64,000 bases of DNA, from positions 17,753,644 to 17,817,643 of the forward strand of contig JAJEKV010000027.1 in assembly GCA_021234155.1 (NCBI GenBank), given 5' to 3'. How positions within the stretch are numbered: the first letter of the stretch is position 1; every line of letters starts with the position of its first letter. The translations under genes and the position numbers were made by a program. The notes under the pieces are model-generated. The model ran no database searches. It was not told the origin of the DNA and saw nothing but the letters and a program-made list of their open reading frames with translations. This document shows positions 49,181-60,584 of this stretch, piece by piece. This DNA is from Isoetes taiwanensis. Its lineage: Eukaryota; Streptophyta; Lycopodiopsida; Isoetales; Isoetaceae.

Positions 49181-49743
49181 TGTGAAGTTCCAGTATAATA
49201 TACGCCCCAAATACATATATTATACTGCCACGTCACGCGTACATGTCATCATGACAAGTACTAGCGAGACGTAAAAGGTTGCACCTAGGGGGCATCCTCG
49301 TTGCACCTAGGGGGCAACCTCGTAAGTTGTGCATGTTTAATAAACATATGCAACTATAAACCCCATGCCAAATGGCAAAACCCCATTTGGCTAATGTTAA
49401 CCTAACCCTAAGGGTGTCTATATAAGGGCTTCCCCCTTAAACCCTAAACCCTTCTTCCTTTTTTGCAATTAGGGTTTCCAAGAGCCATTTCGGCCAAGCC
49501 AAGACCCTAGTCCGCATTGCCAGGCTTTGAAAAGCCGCCCTTGCACAATAGATCTTGGAGCAGCACCAGTCTTCAGCAGGATCAGAGGCATGGACGCATT
49601 CCGAGGATCTGGAGCAAGTCAGGCGCCAGGTAAATAGTCATTCTGTTGTGCAAAGCCACCTTTTAGCTTGGCAATGAGCTAGTTTAGCAGGTTAGTTCAG
49701 CCTTAGAGGCCTTATAGATCCCGAGATCAGAAGCCCTAACAAA
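49181..49743 (+). repeat. 3' LTR, first part
   Basis: Matches the first 537 bases of the 5' LTR and starts TGTGAAGTTCCAG. It carries an extra copy of a 23-base block around GTTGCACCTAGGGGGCA (49,279-49,322) not present in the 5' copy. It ends at CCCTAACAAA, where the DNA transposon begins. Confidence 0.88.
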
Positions 49744-49779
49744 CACACTCACCCCGGTTTTTGGTCCACTGTTGAAAAC

Positions 49780-50460
49780 ATCAGTTTTGGTAGGTCTACA
49801 TGTCCTGTTTTCAAAGAATCCTACATGTGGATTTGTGGAGCTATGGTTTTGTTCGATAATGGTGTTCTTTTTTCAGTGGACTAAAACATCCACTGTTGTT
49901 TTGTAGTTTCTTCTATTGTGACATGTCATTTTATAATACAATCCACTGTAGGAAAGAATACTTGAATTTCTACATGTCTAATAATTCTATTGTCACATGT
50001 CTTTATAGATCTAGGAAAGAATATTTGATTCTCTACATGTCCTATACTTCCATTCACATGTCTTTATAGTAGTAGGACAGAGTACTTTATTTACTAAGGC
50101 ATTGTAGGAAAGAATACATGAATTACGACATGTGTAATACTTCTATTGTCACATGTCTTTATAGAAGTAGGAAAGAATACTTGATTCTCTACATGTCGTA
50201 TGCTTCCATGTCACATGTCTTTATAGTAGTAGGATAGAGTACTTTATTTGCTAAGGCATTGTAGGAAAGAATACATGAATTACGACATGTGTAATACTTC
50301 TATTGTCACATGTCTTTATAGACATGTGACAATAGAATACTTGATTCTCTACATGTCCTATCCTTCCATATCACGGGTCTTTATAGTGGTAGGACAGAGT
50401 ACTTGATTTGCTACATGTGCATGATCACATGTCCTTATACTAGTATTCCATGTAAGAGAA
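49780..50460 (+). repeat. Left subterminal repeats of the DNA transposon (ACATGTC-rich)
   Basis: Degenerate repeats with ACATGTCCTATACTTCCAT, TTGTCACATGTCTTTATAG and GTAGGAAAGAATAC recur every 60-110 bp. The word ACATGT is palindromic and repeated many times. Subterminal repeats near TIRs are typical transposase-binding regions in CACTA-like elements, so this supports the element call. Confidence 0.75.
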
Positions 50461-50469
50461 GTTACTTCA

Positions 50470-50990
50470 ACTACTTCAATTACTTAACGCCTATTTTTGC
50501 ATAACAAAACCATCAAGAATTTGATTTGTATTCCTTGAGGGGGTGCAGGACCGCTGCAACAAATCCCTAAGCATTAATGTCATAGGACCCGCATAGATCC
50601 TAACAATATCCTAACATTTTGGATATTGTTAGAGAAAGACCATTAAACCACACCTACATTTTTGCATAACAAACCATTAAGAATTGTGAGATGTATTTCT
50701 TTATGGAGGAAAGGACCATTGCAACAAATCCCCAAGCATTAAAATGGCAAGACCATGCAATATCCTAACATTATTCCCCCATTTTGGATATCGTTAGTGG
50801 AACACCATTAAACCGTTCCTACATCTTGGTATAATTTAGACCATTAAGAATTTGAGATGTAATTGTTTATGGGGAATAGGACCATTGCAACAAATCCCCA
50901 AGCATTATAAAATGGCAAGACTACATAATATCCTAACATTATCCCCATTTTGGATATCATTAGTGGAACACCATTAAACCATGCCTATAT
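50470..50990 (+). repeat. Three copies of an approximately 165-bp tandem repeat
   Basis: The block GACCATTGCAACAAATCCCYAAGCATT, then TATCCTAACATT and TTTTGGATATYRTTAG, then ACACCATTAAACC, recurs starting near 50,550, 50,710 and 50,880. Confidence 0.75.
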
Positions 50991-51089
50991 CTAGTTGGTA
51001 CTAAGGTTTGCTATAGACGATCCAATAGTTATCCACGTCATCCAATGGTTTTAATTGTATCTAATTTAACTTACCCAATGGTTCTTTCT

Positions 51090-51335
51090 AAGAATGCAAT
51101 GGTTCTTTGAAAAACAAGATAACTTATTGCACTTAGACGATTTGCACTAAGAATCCAATGGTTTTTTGAAAAACAAGATAACTTATTGCATTTAGACGAT
51201 TTGCACTAAGAATCCAATGGTTCTTTGAAAAACAAGATAACTTATTGCACTTAGGCGATTTGCACTAAGAATCCCATGGTTCTTTGAAAAACAAGATAAC
51301 TTATTGCACTTAGGCGATTTGCACTAAGAATTAGA
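51090..51335 (+). repeat. Four copies of a 60-bp tandem repeat
   Basis: Unit includes CGATTTGCACTAAGAATCC, then ATGGTTCTTTGAAAAACAAG, then ATAACTTATTGCA. Copies are almost identical, much less diverged than their surroundings, suggesting recent expansion. Confidence 0.85.
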
Positions 51336-52014
51336 GATGTAATTGTTGGAGCCATCAAGCAAAATACCACGGCTAACACCTTAAACCTAAACACAAACTT
51401 CGGGAAAACCTTGCTTTCGGGAAAACCTTGCTTCCGAGTCATGTGCCTAAGGTATCGAGCTCCCTGCATGGTAATCCTCTAAACTAGTGGCTAGGCGTTA
51501 TAGTTTGGCAGCTCCCCATTCCAAACAATTGCATCGAATATCTTTGTCATACTTCTGCATAGGAATCCTTTAAATCGTTGACTAACCTTCCTAAGGAGTA
51601 TGGATGCAATAGAATTGACAATTCCTATTTGAAACGATTAACTATCCATTTTGGCACTACTTAATTTGTTTATCTGAGAAATTATTTTCTCGGTCTAGAC
51701 TTAGTGTGATTTATCTAGGCGATGGTGAAAATTAGTTGCTCGTGTCCTATCGAGGGAAAGTTCAACCCTCTACCGTGACCGTAGCACCTTTCTTTAGCCT
51801 TATCCACTAACTTTCTTAGCATTTAGATTAGTGGGTAATGCCTAACTATCTAATTCTTTCTCATTGTAACTTCCTTTTTTAAGATACTTCATTTGAGGAT
51901 TTCTCAATATGCTTGTGGATGATATTGCATTATGCATATGTAGGTTTTTGCAAAGGCTATATTGGGTGGAAAGATTATCTCTTAAGGGCCTTTATTCTTT
52001 GGGTGAACTACGGA

Positions 52015-53950
52015 AGGTTTTAGGGCTCCATCTTCTGAAGCGTCAACGCCTCCCACTACCTCATGACATTGTGCAAGATCCTGGTCCAATGCGGCTGGGG
52101 TATGGCCTCCAAAACGTAAACCACGTGCGTTGCTAGGTTATTGTAGGGTTTCACGTTATGGAGGTCGAGTTTTATTGATTGCACCTGAGACATGGTCGAG
52201 AAGGCTTCAGAGTTGAAAACAAGAAGCAATAGAAAACCACGAAATGGGGTTTGGATTTACCGAGGAGGCTTTCCTACGGTGCTCCTCCGGAGGGCAAATG
52301 CGATGCCTCCCTTCCGGGAGCTCGGTTTCCCTATCCGACCGTTGAATTCTCCATTCAAGTAACTTGCTTGGCGAAAGGGCTCAAAAAATTCAAGATCTAT
52401 CCGGAGAACATATCAAACCGCAAAGTGTCATGCAATCGGCCAGTGTAGAAACCCAAGTGTTTTGTCGTTCGGGCAGTAAAAAGGCTCGGAATGGAGATTT
52501 GACTTAAGCCATATCGTCCGAAACAACGAAATTACCCTAGGGACCAAGTTACCGCGGTCATTTTTTGCAGCAAAAGAAACGAACCCTCTACATGGCGGTA
52601 TTACGCACCCTCAGCTAAGGACAATTCCTGACTGAACATGTTGGACATGAGCTACTTTGGCGCTCGGGAGCAAGGGTGGTCTTCTGCCCGCGAAACTTGG
52701 TCTCGAGGGTAATGTCGATGTTTGAGTCCGTTGGCGGTCGGATCCACGATTCGGGGTGGGATAGTTGCCCGTCAGTGGCGAGGGACCCTCCAGAGAGGAC
52801 CTTTGGGTCGAACTTCTTCTGGAATGTTTTAGGGCTCCGTCTTCTGGCGTCAACGCCCTCCCACTACCTCATGACATTGTGCAAGATCCTGGTCCAATCT
52901 GGCTAGGGTATGGCCTCCAAAACATAAACCACGTGCAATGCTAGGTTATTGTAGGGTTTTACGTTATGGAGAGTCGAGTTTTATTCCAGTTGCACGAGAC
53001 ATGGTCGAGAAGCTGCGATTGAAAACAAGAAGCAATAAAACCGGCGAAATGGGGTTTGGATTTATCCTCCTCCTGTCGCAATTAGAAGTCAAGAACACAT
53101 TTTGTAGTAGCAAATGTTTTTTGGAATGATTCGGGATCGCCAATAGATCCAAAGTCTGTTATTTTCAGGTTGTCATGGCTCCGCATGCATGTTGAAAAAG
53201 GTACACCAGGGCCCCAAGTGCAATCGACCCGCGTTTTGGCCTCCATAACGTAAAACCCTACAATAACACGGCAGAGACACGGGGTTTGCGTTTTGGAGGC
53301 CATACCCTAGCTAGATTGGACCAGGATCTTGCACAATGTCATGAGGTAGTGGGAGGGCATTGATGAACCTTCCTTCGAAGCGGTTCGACCCAAAGGTCCT
53401 CTCTCGGAGGGTCCCTCGCCCGCCGGCGAACAATTCTCCCACCCGGAACTGTGATCGACTTCGCCAGCGAACTTCGAAACATCGACATTACCACGGAGAC
53501 CAAGTTTAGTGGGCGAAGACCACCCTCTCGGGCGCCAAAGTAGCTCACGTCCAACACGTTAAGTAGTGAATTGGCCTTAGCGGAGGTGCAAAATCTTGCC
53601 ATGTAGAGGGTTCGTGTTTCTTTTCTTTGCAAAAATGGCCGTGTAACTTGGTCCCTAGGGTAATTTCCTTTGTTTCGCGACATGGCGGAAGTCAAATCTC
53701 CATTCCGGAGTCTTTGTGCTGCCCGACGACAAAACACTTGGGTTTCTACGATCATTGCCCAGACACTGCGGTTTGATATGTTCTCCCGGGATCTTGAATT
53801 TTTGAGCACACTTTCGAAGCAAGTTACTTGAATGGAGAATTCAATGGTCGGATAGGAAACCGGGTTAGGAAGGAGGCACCGGCATTTGCCCTCAGGAGCA
53901 CCGTAGGGAAAGCCCCGCCTCGGTAACCTTTGTGATGTCGGGTCTCCTGG
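52015..53950. repeat. Foldback core family: direct and inverted copies
   Basis: A block of about 180 bp containing CACTACCTCATGACATTGTG and CAAGATCCTGGTCCAAT occurs at 52,015-52,200, again at 52,828-53,010, and inverted at about 53,220-53,365. A second block of about 550 bp (52,250-52,800, with GGCAAATGC and TTCTCCATTCAAGTAACTTG) recurs inverted at 53,370-53,950. The region therefore folds on itself. The same blocks form the core of the foldback structure at 33.1-35.2 kb. The 207-codon frame on - at 53,339-53,962 lies within the inverted copy. I recognise no domain in it and do not call it a gene. Confidence 0.7.
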
Positions 53951-55868
53951 GGTGGGGGCCACCTAGGCTATAACATGCCACCTAGGCTCCAACATGCCAC
54001 CACGGGCTCCAACATGCCACCTAGCATGCCACCTAGGCTCCAACATGCCACAGGGCTCCAACATGCCCGCGTGAGCTCCAACATGCCAAGTTGGCTCCAA
54101 CGTGCCACCTAGGCTCAAGCATGCCAAGGTGGCTCAAATATACCACCACCTAGGCTCCAACATGCCAAGGTGGCTTCAACATCTCACGTGGGCTCCAGCG
54201 TGCCAACTAGGCTCCAACATGCCTCGTGAGCTCTAGCATGCCACCTAGGCTCCAGCGTGCCACCCCAAAACATGCCACCTCGGCTCCAACATGCCAAGGT
54301 GGCTCCAACATGCCACCTAGGCTCAAAGCGTGCCAAGGTGGCTCAAACATGCCACCTAGGCTCCAACATGCCACCTACACGCTCCAACATGCCACGTGGC
54401 TCCAACATGCCACCTAGCATGCCACCTAGGCTCCAACATGCCACTCCAACATGCCACGTGAGCTCCAACATGCCACGGTGAGCTCCAACATGCCAAGGTG
54501 CTCCAGCGTGCCACCTAGGCTCAAAGCGTGCCAAGGTGGCTCAAATATGCCACCTAGGATCCAACATGCCACGTGGCTCCAACATGCCACGTGGGCTCCA
54601 ACATGCCAACTAGGCTCCAACATGCCTCGTGAGCTCTAGCATGCCACCTAGGCTCCAACGTGCCACACGGGCTCCAACATGCCACCTAGGCTCAAAGCGT
54701 GCCAAGGTGGCTCAAACATGCCACCCTAGGCTCCAACATGCCACCTAGGCTCCAACATGCCACCCTACGGCTCCAACATGCCACGTGGGCTCCAACATGC
54801 CACCTAGCATGCCATCTAGGCTCCAACATGCCTCCAACATGCCACGTGAGCTCCAACATGCCAAGGTGGCTCCAACGTGCCACCTAGGCCCAAGCGTGCC
54901 AAGGTGGCTCAAATATGCCACCTATGCTCCAACATGCCCGTGGAGCTCCAACATGCCAATGGGCTCCAACATGCCAACTAGGCTCCAACATGCCACCTAG
55001 GCTCAAACATGCCAAGGTGGCTCAAACATCCACGTGGGCTCAACATGCCACCTAGGCTCCAGCGTGCCAAGGTGGCCCAAACATGCCACGTGGGTTCCAA
55101 AATGCCACCTAGTTGGCTCAAACATGTCACGCTTGAGCTCCAACATGCCACCTAGGCTCCAACATGGCACCTAGGCTCCAACATGACACTGGCTCCAACA
55201 TGCCACCTAGGCTCCAACATGCCACCTAGGGCTCAGGACATGCCAAGGTGGCTCAAACATCTTGCCGGCTCCAACATGCCACCTAGGCTAAAACATGCCA
55301 AGGTGGCTCAAATATGCCACCTAGATTCCAACATGCTCAAACATGCCTGTGGGCTCCAACATGCCACCTAGGCTAAAACATGCCATGTTGGCTAAAACAT
55401 GCCACCTAGTCTCCAACATGACACATAGTCTCGAACATGCCACATAGGCTCCAACATGCCACATAGTCTCCAACGTGCCACCTAGGCTCAAACATGCCAT
55501 CTAGGCCCAAATATGCCAAGGTGGCTCAAACATGCCACGTGGGCTCCAACATGCCACCTAGGCTCCAACGTGCCAAGGTGGCCCAAACATGCATATGCCA
55601 CATGGGTTCCAACATGCCAACTAGTTGGCTCAAACATTCCAAGGTGGCTCAAACATGCCACAAGGGCTCCAACATGCCACCTAGGCTCCAACATGCCACC
55701 TAAGATGCCAAGGTGCCTCAAACATGCCACGCGGGCTCCAACATGCCACCTAGGCTCAAGCATGCCACCTAGGCTCCAACATGCCACCTAGGCTCCAACA
55801 TACCACCAAGGCTCCAACATGCCAAGGTGGCTCAAACATGCCACCTAGGCTCCAACATGCCACCTAAG
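53945..55868 (+). repeat. Third array of the 38-bp dyad unit
   Basis: Same unit and orientation as 31,590-33,060: GCCACCTAGGCTCCAACAT with GCCAAGGTGGCTCAAACAT, plus variants with CACGTGGGCTCC. It begins immediately after the inverted core block. No opposing array is present on the other side, unlike at 31.6-37.7 kb, so this copy is one-armed. Confidence 0.92.
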
Positions 55869-58800
55869 TCGATGTTCTGAGTCTATTAGAAGAGCCAATT
55901 TATGGATTGCGGGAGATGCCCATTCGTTGCCAGGATCATATGGAGAGGACATTTGAGACAAACTACTTTCCAAAAGGTGTTAAGGGTCCGTCTTCTGGCA
56001 TCAACACCGTCCCTCTAAGTGATGATACTATGCAAGATCCTGTCCAAAACGACTAATGATTGTCTACTTCCACACCAGGTCTGTCTCGAGAAAAAAATAT
56101 GATGCATGTCTGTGAGTTAACTGGATCATACAAACGGCGGTGTAGTAAACATTCAAAATCTTGAGCACACATTCCATAGCCCGCGACCCTATTTTTCTTC
56201 ACTTTCATAAAGACCTACAAAGACCTATAAATTCCGGTTGAGGAAAATGCGTGTCGGCCAAAATCCAAAATCTTGATTTTCTTGGGCCGAGCGAACCGAC
56301 AATTTGGCATCTTTGGGCGGTTAAATTGCAAAAGCTGGACCGGACGATTTGCATAGTCTAGCTTTGGCTTGATTACATGTCTAGCTTTGCAATTTAACCG
56401 TCACATTTAAGTCTAGCATTGGCTTGATTACAAAAAATAATAAACCTATATTGTATATTTTTTCCCACCATGAAAAGCAATAAAGAAAGCATCCTATTTA
56501 ATCTTTGTAGATGATGGGGCGAGATGAGCGGCCTAGATTGCGATCTAGGCCCTATCATCCTATTGGTTTGCCATTAACGGGCCAGCCGATCACGTGTTTT
56601 CTTTCCGCCTTACGCCAATGGGTGGCTATGGCGATGGCTAGGCTATCTGTTTTTCTTTCATACGCCCTGGTTTGCATAGTGCTCCTACTCAATGGCGGCT
56701 ATGGTGATGGCGCCCTATCTTTTCCCTTTGCTTTCGGCAAAAAATCAGGACGACTATGGCGATGGCAAGCTTTGATTGTTTACAAAAATAAAGATGAATC
56801 GGACCTTTGCTCTAGATGCCCAAAGCGAACATATCTGATCCGTCTTCCAACATGTTTTCGGTTTCCATCAAGTAAATCCGGCATGCTTGTTTATTCTGTA
56901 ACCAGCATATCTCCTGTAGATGATATGCACAGGCCATATTTGCGCGGGATGGGATTTGAAATAACAACATTTAGGCGCCTCAGGGCAGATCTTCCAACTG
57001 TATCTGGCTTTGCATTTGCATCTATGCATCCGATGCGTTCATGTCTATCTTTTCCATTTGCTTAGCAAATCCAGAGTGTGCTTGCGACAATCAAGATGTT
57101 GATTCAGTTGTTTGTGGGAGCTCTTAGGTTTCTGCAAAACCTAGCTCTGGAAATGATGCATGTATCTGGTAAGAAAGGTAAACGCCATATTGCTGCTATT
57201 CACTTCATGAAGTCGCCTCTAGCCTAATATGGCTCTGACTAGTTTCTTTCTGTTATTTAGATCCAGCCTAAAATGGCTCAGCCAAATTTTATTATGCCAT
57301 TTAATCTTCATTGGGAGCGCCTGCAACAGAGGATCATGTTGCTAAACCAGACCTATGATTGTAAGAAAGTAAGGAAGTTTTTTGTCTGTTTGATTCTGTA
57401 TTTGTTTACATATGATAGTGTGATTTGGTGCCTCTTATGTCCAATGCAGAAGCTCCCTGGATTTTATTTTAGTTGAAAATGCTGGCGGATTGGCTATGGT
57501 GGATATCCCTTATGGCAGAAATGCCAGCCGATCTGCATGCCTTTGAAACTCGGATATGGAATGCTAAGGGTGCTCATTTTGCATTTCCACGGGCTAGGCT
57601 ATTTCTATTTCTGTGAGCACGTTGATTCGATGCAACCTTACTGCTGCTGGAGACTCCCATGGCTGCAACCTTAGCTTCTGCAGAGCTATTATTCTCAGGT
57701 AATACTATTTTTGTTTTCTTGTTCTTTATTTCACTTTTTTGTCTTGCATGCCACTGTCCTTTTCATTTTTGAAGCCAAAATTTTCTTGGAGAACTAAGAT
57801 TCCACAATGAATGGGGCATTGGGTATGGCTTGCATATATTTGGATAGCCTGAAGATATTTTAGTGGAAGGAATAGCTCGGTCGAGCATTCAAGGAAGCCG
57901 ACCAGCACAAAGTAATCGGGTCAATACCTGGCTAATTGAAACGATTTGCAATCAAATTGATGTTAAAGTGATGTTCCACTTGATTTAATGTTTTTAAAAC
58001 TTTTGAAATCAATTTAAGTTGATGTTTTGAACCTTAAGGGAAACCTTGGTTCCCCTGAAAATAATCTTCTGAAATGTTTTGAACTTTAAATGTTTTTGCC
58101 TAAGTTAAACCAGTGAAACGGAGTCAAAATTTGGATTGCAACTTACAATGCCTCTTATGGACTTGTTTGGGTTCGATTCCCAAAAAGGCTTTTCTAAAAT
58201 AAATATGAGCAATCAAGAATTCAATGATATTGAAGTTATATGAGAAACAAAAATATTTAATATATTGACTTTCAAAATGTGGTTATTTTTTTTAACCACT
58301 ATTGTTTTTAATTAATTTAAAAAAAAAACTATGTATTGTTAGTAAATTGAAAAAAAGGCCATAGGTAGTTTTATTGATTTTTTTGCAAAATAACACTTGA
58401 AACAACGCGTGTCTTTTGTTGATAAAAACAACACTTCTCAGCGCTAAACTTTTTATTTTCTCGTGTTCTTTTTTTTTACACTTTCATTTATAGCATTGTA
58501 ATTTAATTCTTTACGTGTTGTAATTTAGTTTTTCATGTGGATTTCTTGAAAAATTATGGATGTTTTTTAGGGAAAATAATGTCAACTTAAAAAACTACAA
58601 GTAGAGAAAAAACAACAACATAGAAAAGGAAAAACAAAATCACGTTTTAGTTTTCCACATGTAAGAATATTCAAATCTAGATGTGTTATTTAGAAGACAA
58701 ACAACGATTGGCTCCTCCAAAAACAATAGTCAAGAAAAACCACGTTGACAAAAAATCTGCTAAAAACAATGAAAAAAAAGGACCGCGTTGACCAAAAACA

Positions 58801-58949
58801 AAAAGGTGCCAAAAACCACCGTGGGAAATTTTTTGCCAAAAACCACCGTCTCTTTGTGCAAATCCGGATAAGCGGGCCCGCGTGGACTTTTGGGCCATTT
58901 TGCTGTTGTTTTGGCATAAAACAACACTTCCGTACAACTAAAAACAAGC
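55869..58949. other. DNA transposon right part, no recognised gene
   Basis: The first 180 bp contain a diverged relative of the 180-bp foldback block (CCGTCTTCTGGCATCAACACC near 55,990). A 184-codon frame at 56,511-57,065 (+) contains duplicated TGGCGATGGC-type words and no domain I recognise; it may be a captured gene fragment. From 58,260 on the sequence is A/T-rich, with CCAAAAACCACCGT repeated near the right end (58,808-58,848). Confidence 0.4.
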
Positions 58950-58979
58950 GTGGACCAAAAATTGGGGTCAGGTGTGAAA

Positions 58980-59966
58980 AGAACCTAACTTTGGATGTTT
59001 AGGTAGGTAGATTAGATATTATTCTATAATTCAGTTCTTGATGATTATGGTGTTCATTCTATGCTCTCCGTGTATTGGGAAGGGGAGAGACCCTAAAAGC
59101 CTTTGTAGCGGATGTTCCTAGAATAGCCTCATTAATACCCAATTAATGCGGCACATTGCCTGGAGCTTCGCTGGTTGTAGGTGGAGGGGCTCGGCCCAGA
59201 TGGAAAAAGGGGACTTGTCCCATCACTGATTGATCCCTCACGGTGTGTAAAACCTACCAGGGATCTTAATGAGCTAGGCTTAATAGTTTGCCAGGAGTGT
59301 GGGCAAGGCATGAGCTTCGACACCTTTGGGGTGATCGTCGCCTTTCATGAGGTTCAAGTCGAATAAGGGCGGTGGCCCTCTAGCCACATGTGATGGGCAT
59401 GCATGCACCTAAAAGGGGAGGTGACTCTCCTTACGCCTCATCGGGGTTTGGGAGATGCAACCCGGTAGCCCTCTTGGTTTGTATACCATGAGGCTATGGT
59501 CCGGTCCCAATACTTTTCAACCTACTCTGCAAAGTGTGCACGGGAGGGGCGGATGGAGTGGACTACCCAACAGCCATGTTCTTATGCCAGCCCAATTCAT
59601 TGCCATAACTCGGTCTGCTTGACTGGAGGCCCAAGCCGTCAGTCGATCCCCTATGAGTCTGAGCCCCGGGTAGGATCTCCCCATGTTGATGCTATTGATG
59701 TTGTTGTATATGTGATGTTGTGATGTGTTCACCCTTCGAGGTGGGCTTATTGATGTACTGATGTTATGTGCTCATGTTTATTCACGCTTCTGCAGCTAGG
59801 ACGGTCCCGAAGGAAGACGGGCAAATGACCCATCCACTCTTCCCTGACTGGCTCAGTTCATGGGATTGGTGTTAGGTGGATGGCCCCTGCTAGTTTTGGC
59901 TATCAGGGGGATGAACTCCGCCTTCGTATATGATGGGAGCATCGTATACGAAGTAGGGACATCACA
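58980..59966 (+). repeat. 3' LTR, second part
   Basis: Matches 38,546-39,515 of the 5' LTR from GAACCTAACTTTGGATG onward and ends ACATCACA, followed by the TTTGG duplication. Together with 49,181-49,743 it makes a 3' LTR of about 1,550 bp. Confidence 0.87.
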
Positions 59967-60089
59967 TTTGGGGTCTCCAACCTTTGACTTCAAGTGTTCA
60001 AGATGCTTAGGTGATTAAATATTCTTCTGGAAATGCCTATATGATGCCAAACCAGTGTCCATCTTTTGGTTCTTCACTACAAGTTTCAT

Positions 60090-60091
<2 letters not shown>

Positions 60092-60183
<92 letters not shown>
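60092..60183 (+). repeat. Compound microsatellite (CT)n(CA)n
   Basis: About 52 bases of CT repeat pass directly into about 40 bases of CA repeat, ending CACGTGTG. Simple-sequence DNA, likely length-variable. Confidence 0.98.
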
Positions 60184-60186
<3 letters not shown>

Positions 60187-60294
60187 TGTAATGCTAGTGA
60201 AGTGTGTCAAACATGCATATAGCTCTTGTATGCTGCCATTTTGTGGCATTAATGGCATGTGGACAACTTGGTCATATATGAATTCTTAGAAAAT

Positions 60295-60560
60295 CATAAA
60301 AAACCACACCTCCAAAAAACACTACCTTAAAAAACACCTTAAAAAAAAACATCCCGTCAAAAAACTATACAGCTCGAGAAAACAACATACTCTTAAAAAA
60401 GAAACTATGCCTCCTTAAGAAACCACACATTCTTATAAAACAAAACTATGGCTCCTTAAGAAAAGCTAACATATCCTTAAAAAACCACACCTCTATATAA
60501 CTACGTGTAGGTTTTTTCCAAATATTCAAAAAAACAATGCCTATTGTGTTTTTACTGTTG
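60295..60560 (+). repeat. A-rich degenerate repeat, possible transposon end
   Basis: Words such as AAAAAACCACACCTCC, CCTTAAAAAA and CTCCTTAAGAAA recur irregularly. The stretch leads into CTGTTGTTTTCAGCTGTGGACCAAAT, which resembles the inner end of the TIR element at 58,950 (GTGGACCAAAA). It may be the remnant end of a related transposon. Weak. Confidence 0.45.
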
Positions 60561-60584
60561 TTTTCAGCTGTGGACCAAATGTTA

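Larger units (their letters stand above)
49744..58976. mobile_element. Nested TIR DNA transposon inside the 3' LTR
   Basis: Ends are inverted: CACACTCACCCC, GG, TTTTTGGTCCAC at 49,744-49,769 faces the complement CACACCTGACCCC, AA, TTTTTGGTCCAC at 58,950-58,976. AAA flanks it on both sides (49,741-49,743 and 58,977-58,979), and removing the insert plus one AAA restores the 5' LTR sequence CCCTAACAAAAGAACC exactly. The 3-bp duplication and CAC-type end suggest the CACTA superfamily, but the exact CACTA/CACTG end is absent. No transposase was found, so it is non-autonomous or its gene is decayed. The interior holds subterminal tandem repeats, a foldback core and a 38-bp-unit array. Confidence 0.85.
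38006..59966 (+). mobile_element. Full-length Ty3/gypsy chromovirus with two extra genes, interrupted by a nested transposon
   Basis: The element is bounded by TTTGG at 38,001-38,005 and 59,967-59,971, a 5-bp target-site duplication. LTRs begin TGTGA and the 3' copy ends CA. A TGGTATCGAGC primer-binding site follows the 5' LTR, and a purine-rich tract precedes the 3' LTR. The interior (39,516-49,180) carries, in order, an H3-like gene, an unrecognised gene, gag, protease, reverse transcriptase, RNase H, integrase and chromodomain. The 3' LTR is split by a 9,233-bp insertion at 49,744-58,976. Without that insertion the element would be about 12.7 kb, large for a chromovirus because of the extra genes and 1.5-kb LTRs. 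Frameshifts, stops and LTR divergence show an old, inactive copy. Confidence 0.88.

Noticed and set aside
53339-53962. 207-codon frame on the minus strand
   Set aside because: It lies in an inverted copy of a repeated block whose other copies have stops and frameshifts, and no domain was recognised.
54226-55791. Similar repeat-derived frames in the third array
   Set aside because: Same repeat artefact; frames occur on both strands over the same bases.
56511-57065. 184-codon frame inside the DNA transposon as a captured gene or transposase
   Set aside because: No transposase motif (such as DDE spacing or zinc finger) and no family was recognised. Kept only as a note within the transposon.
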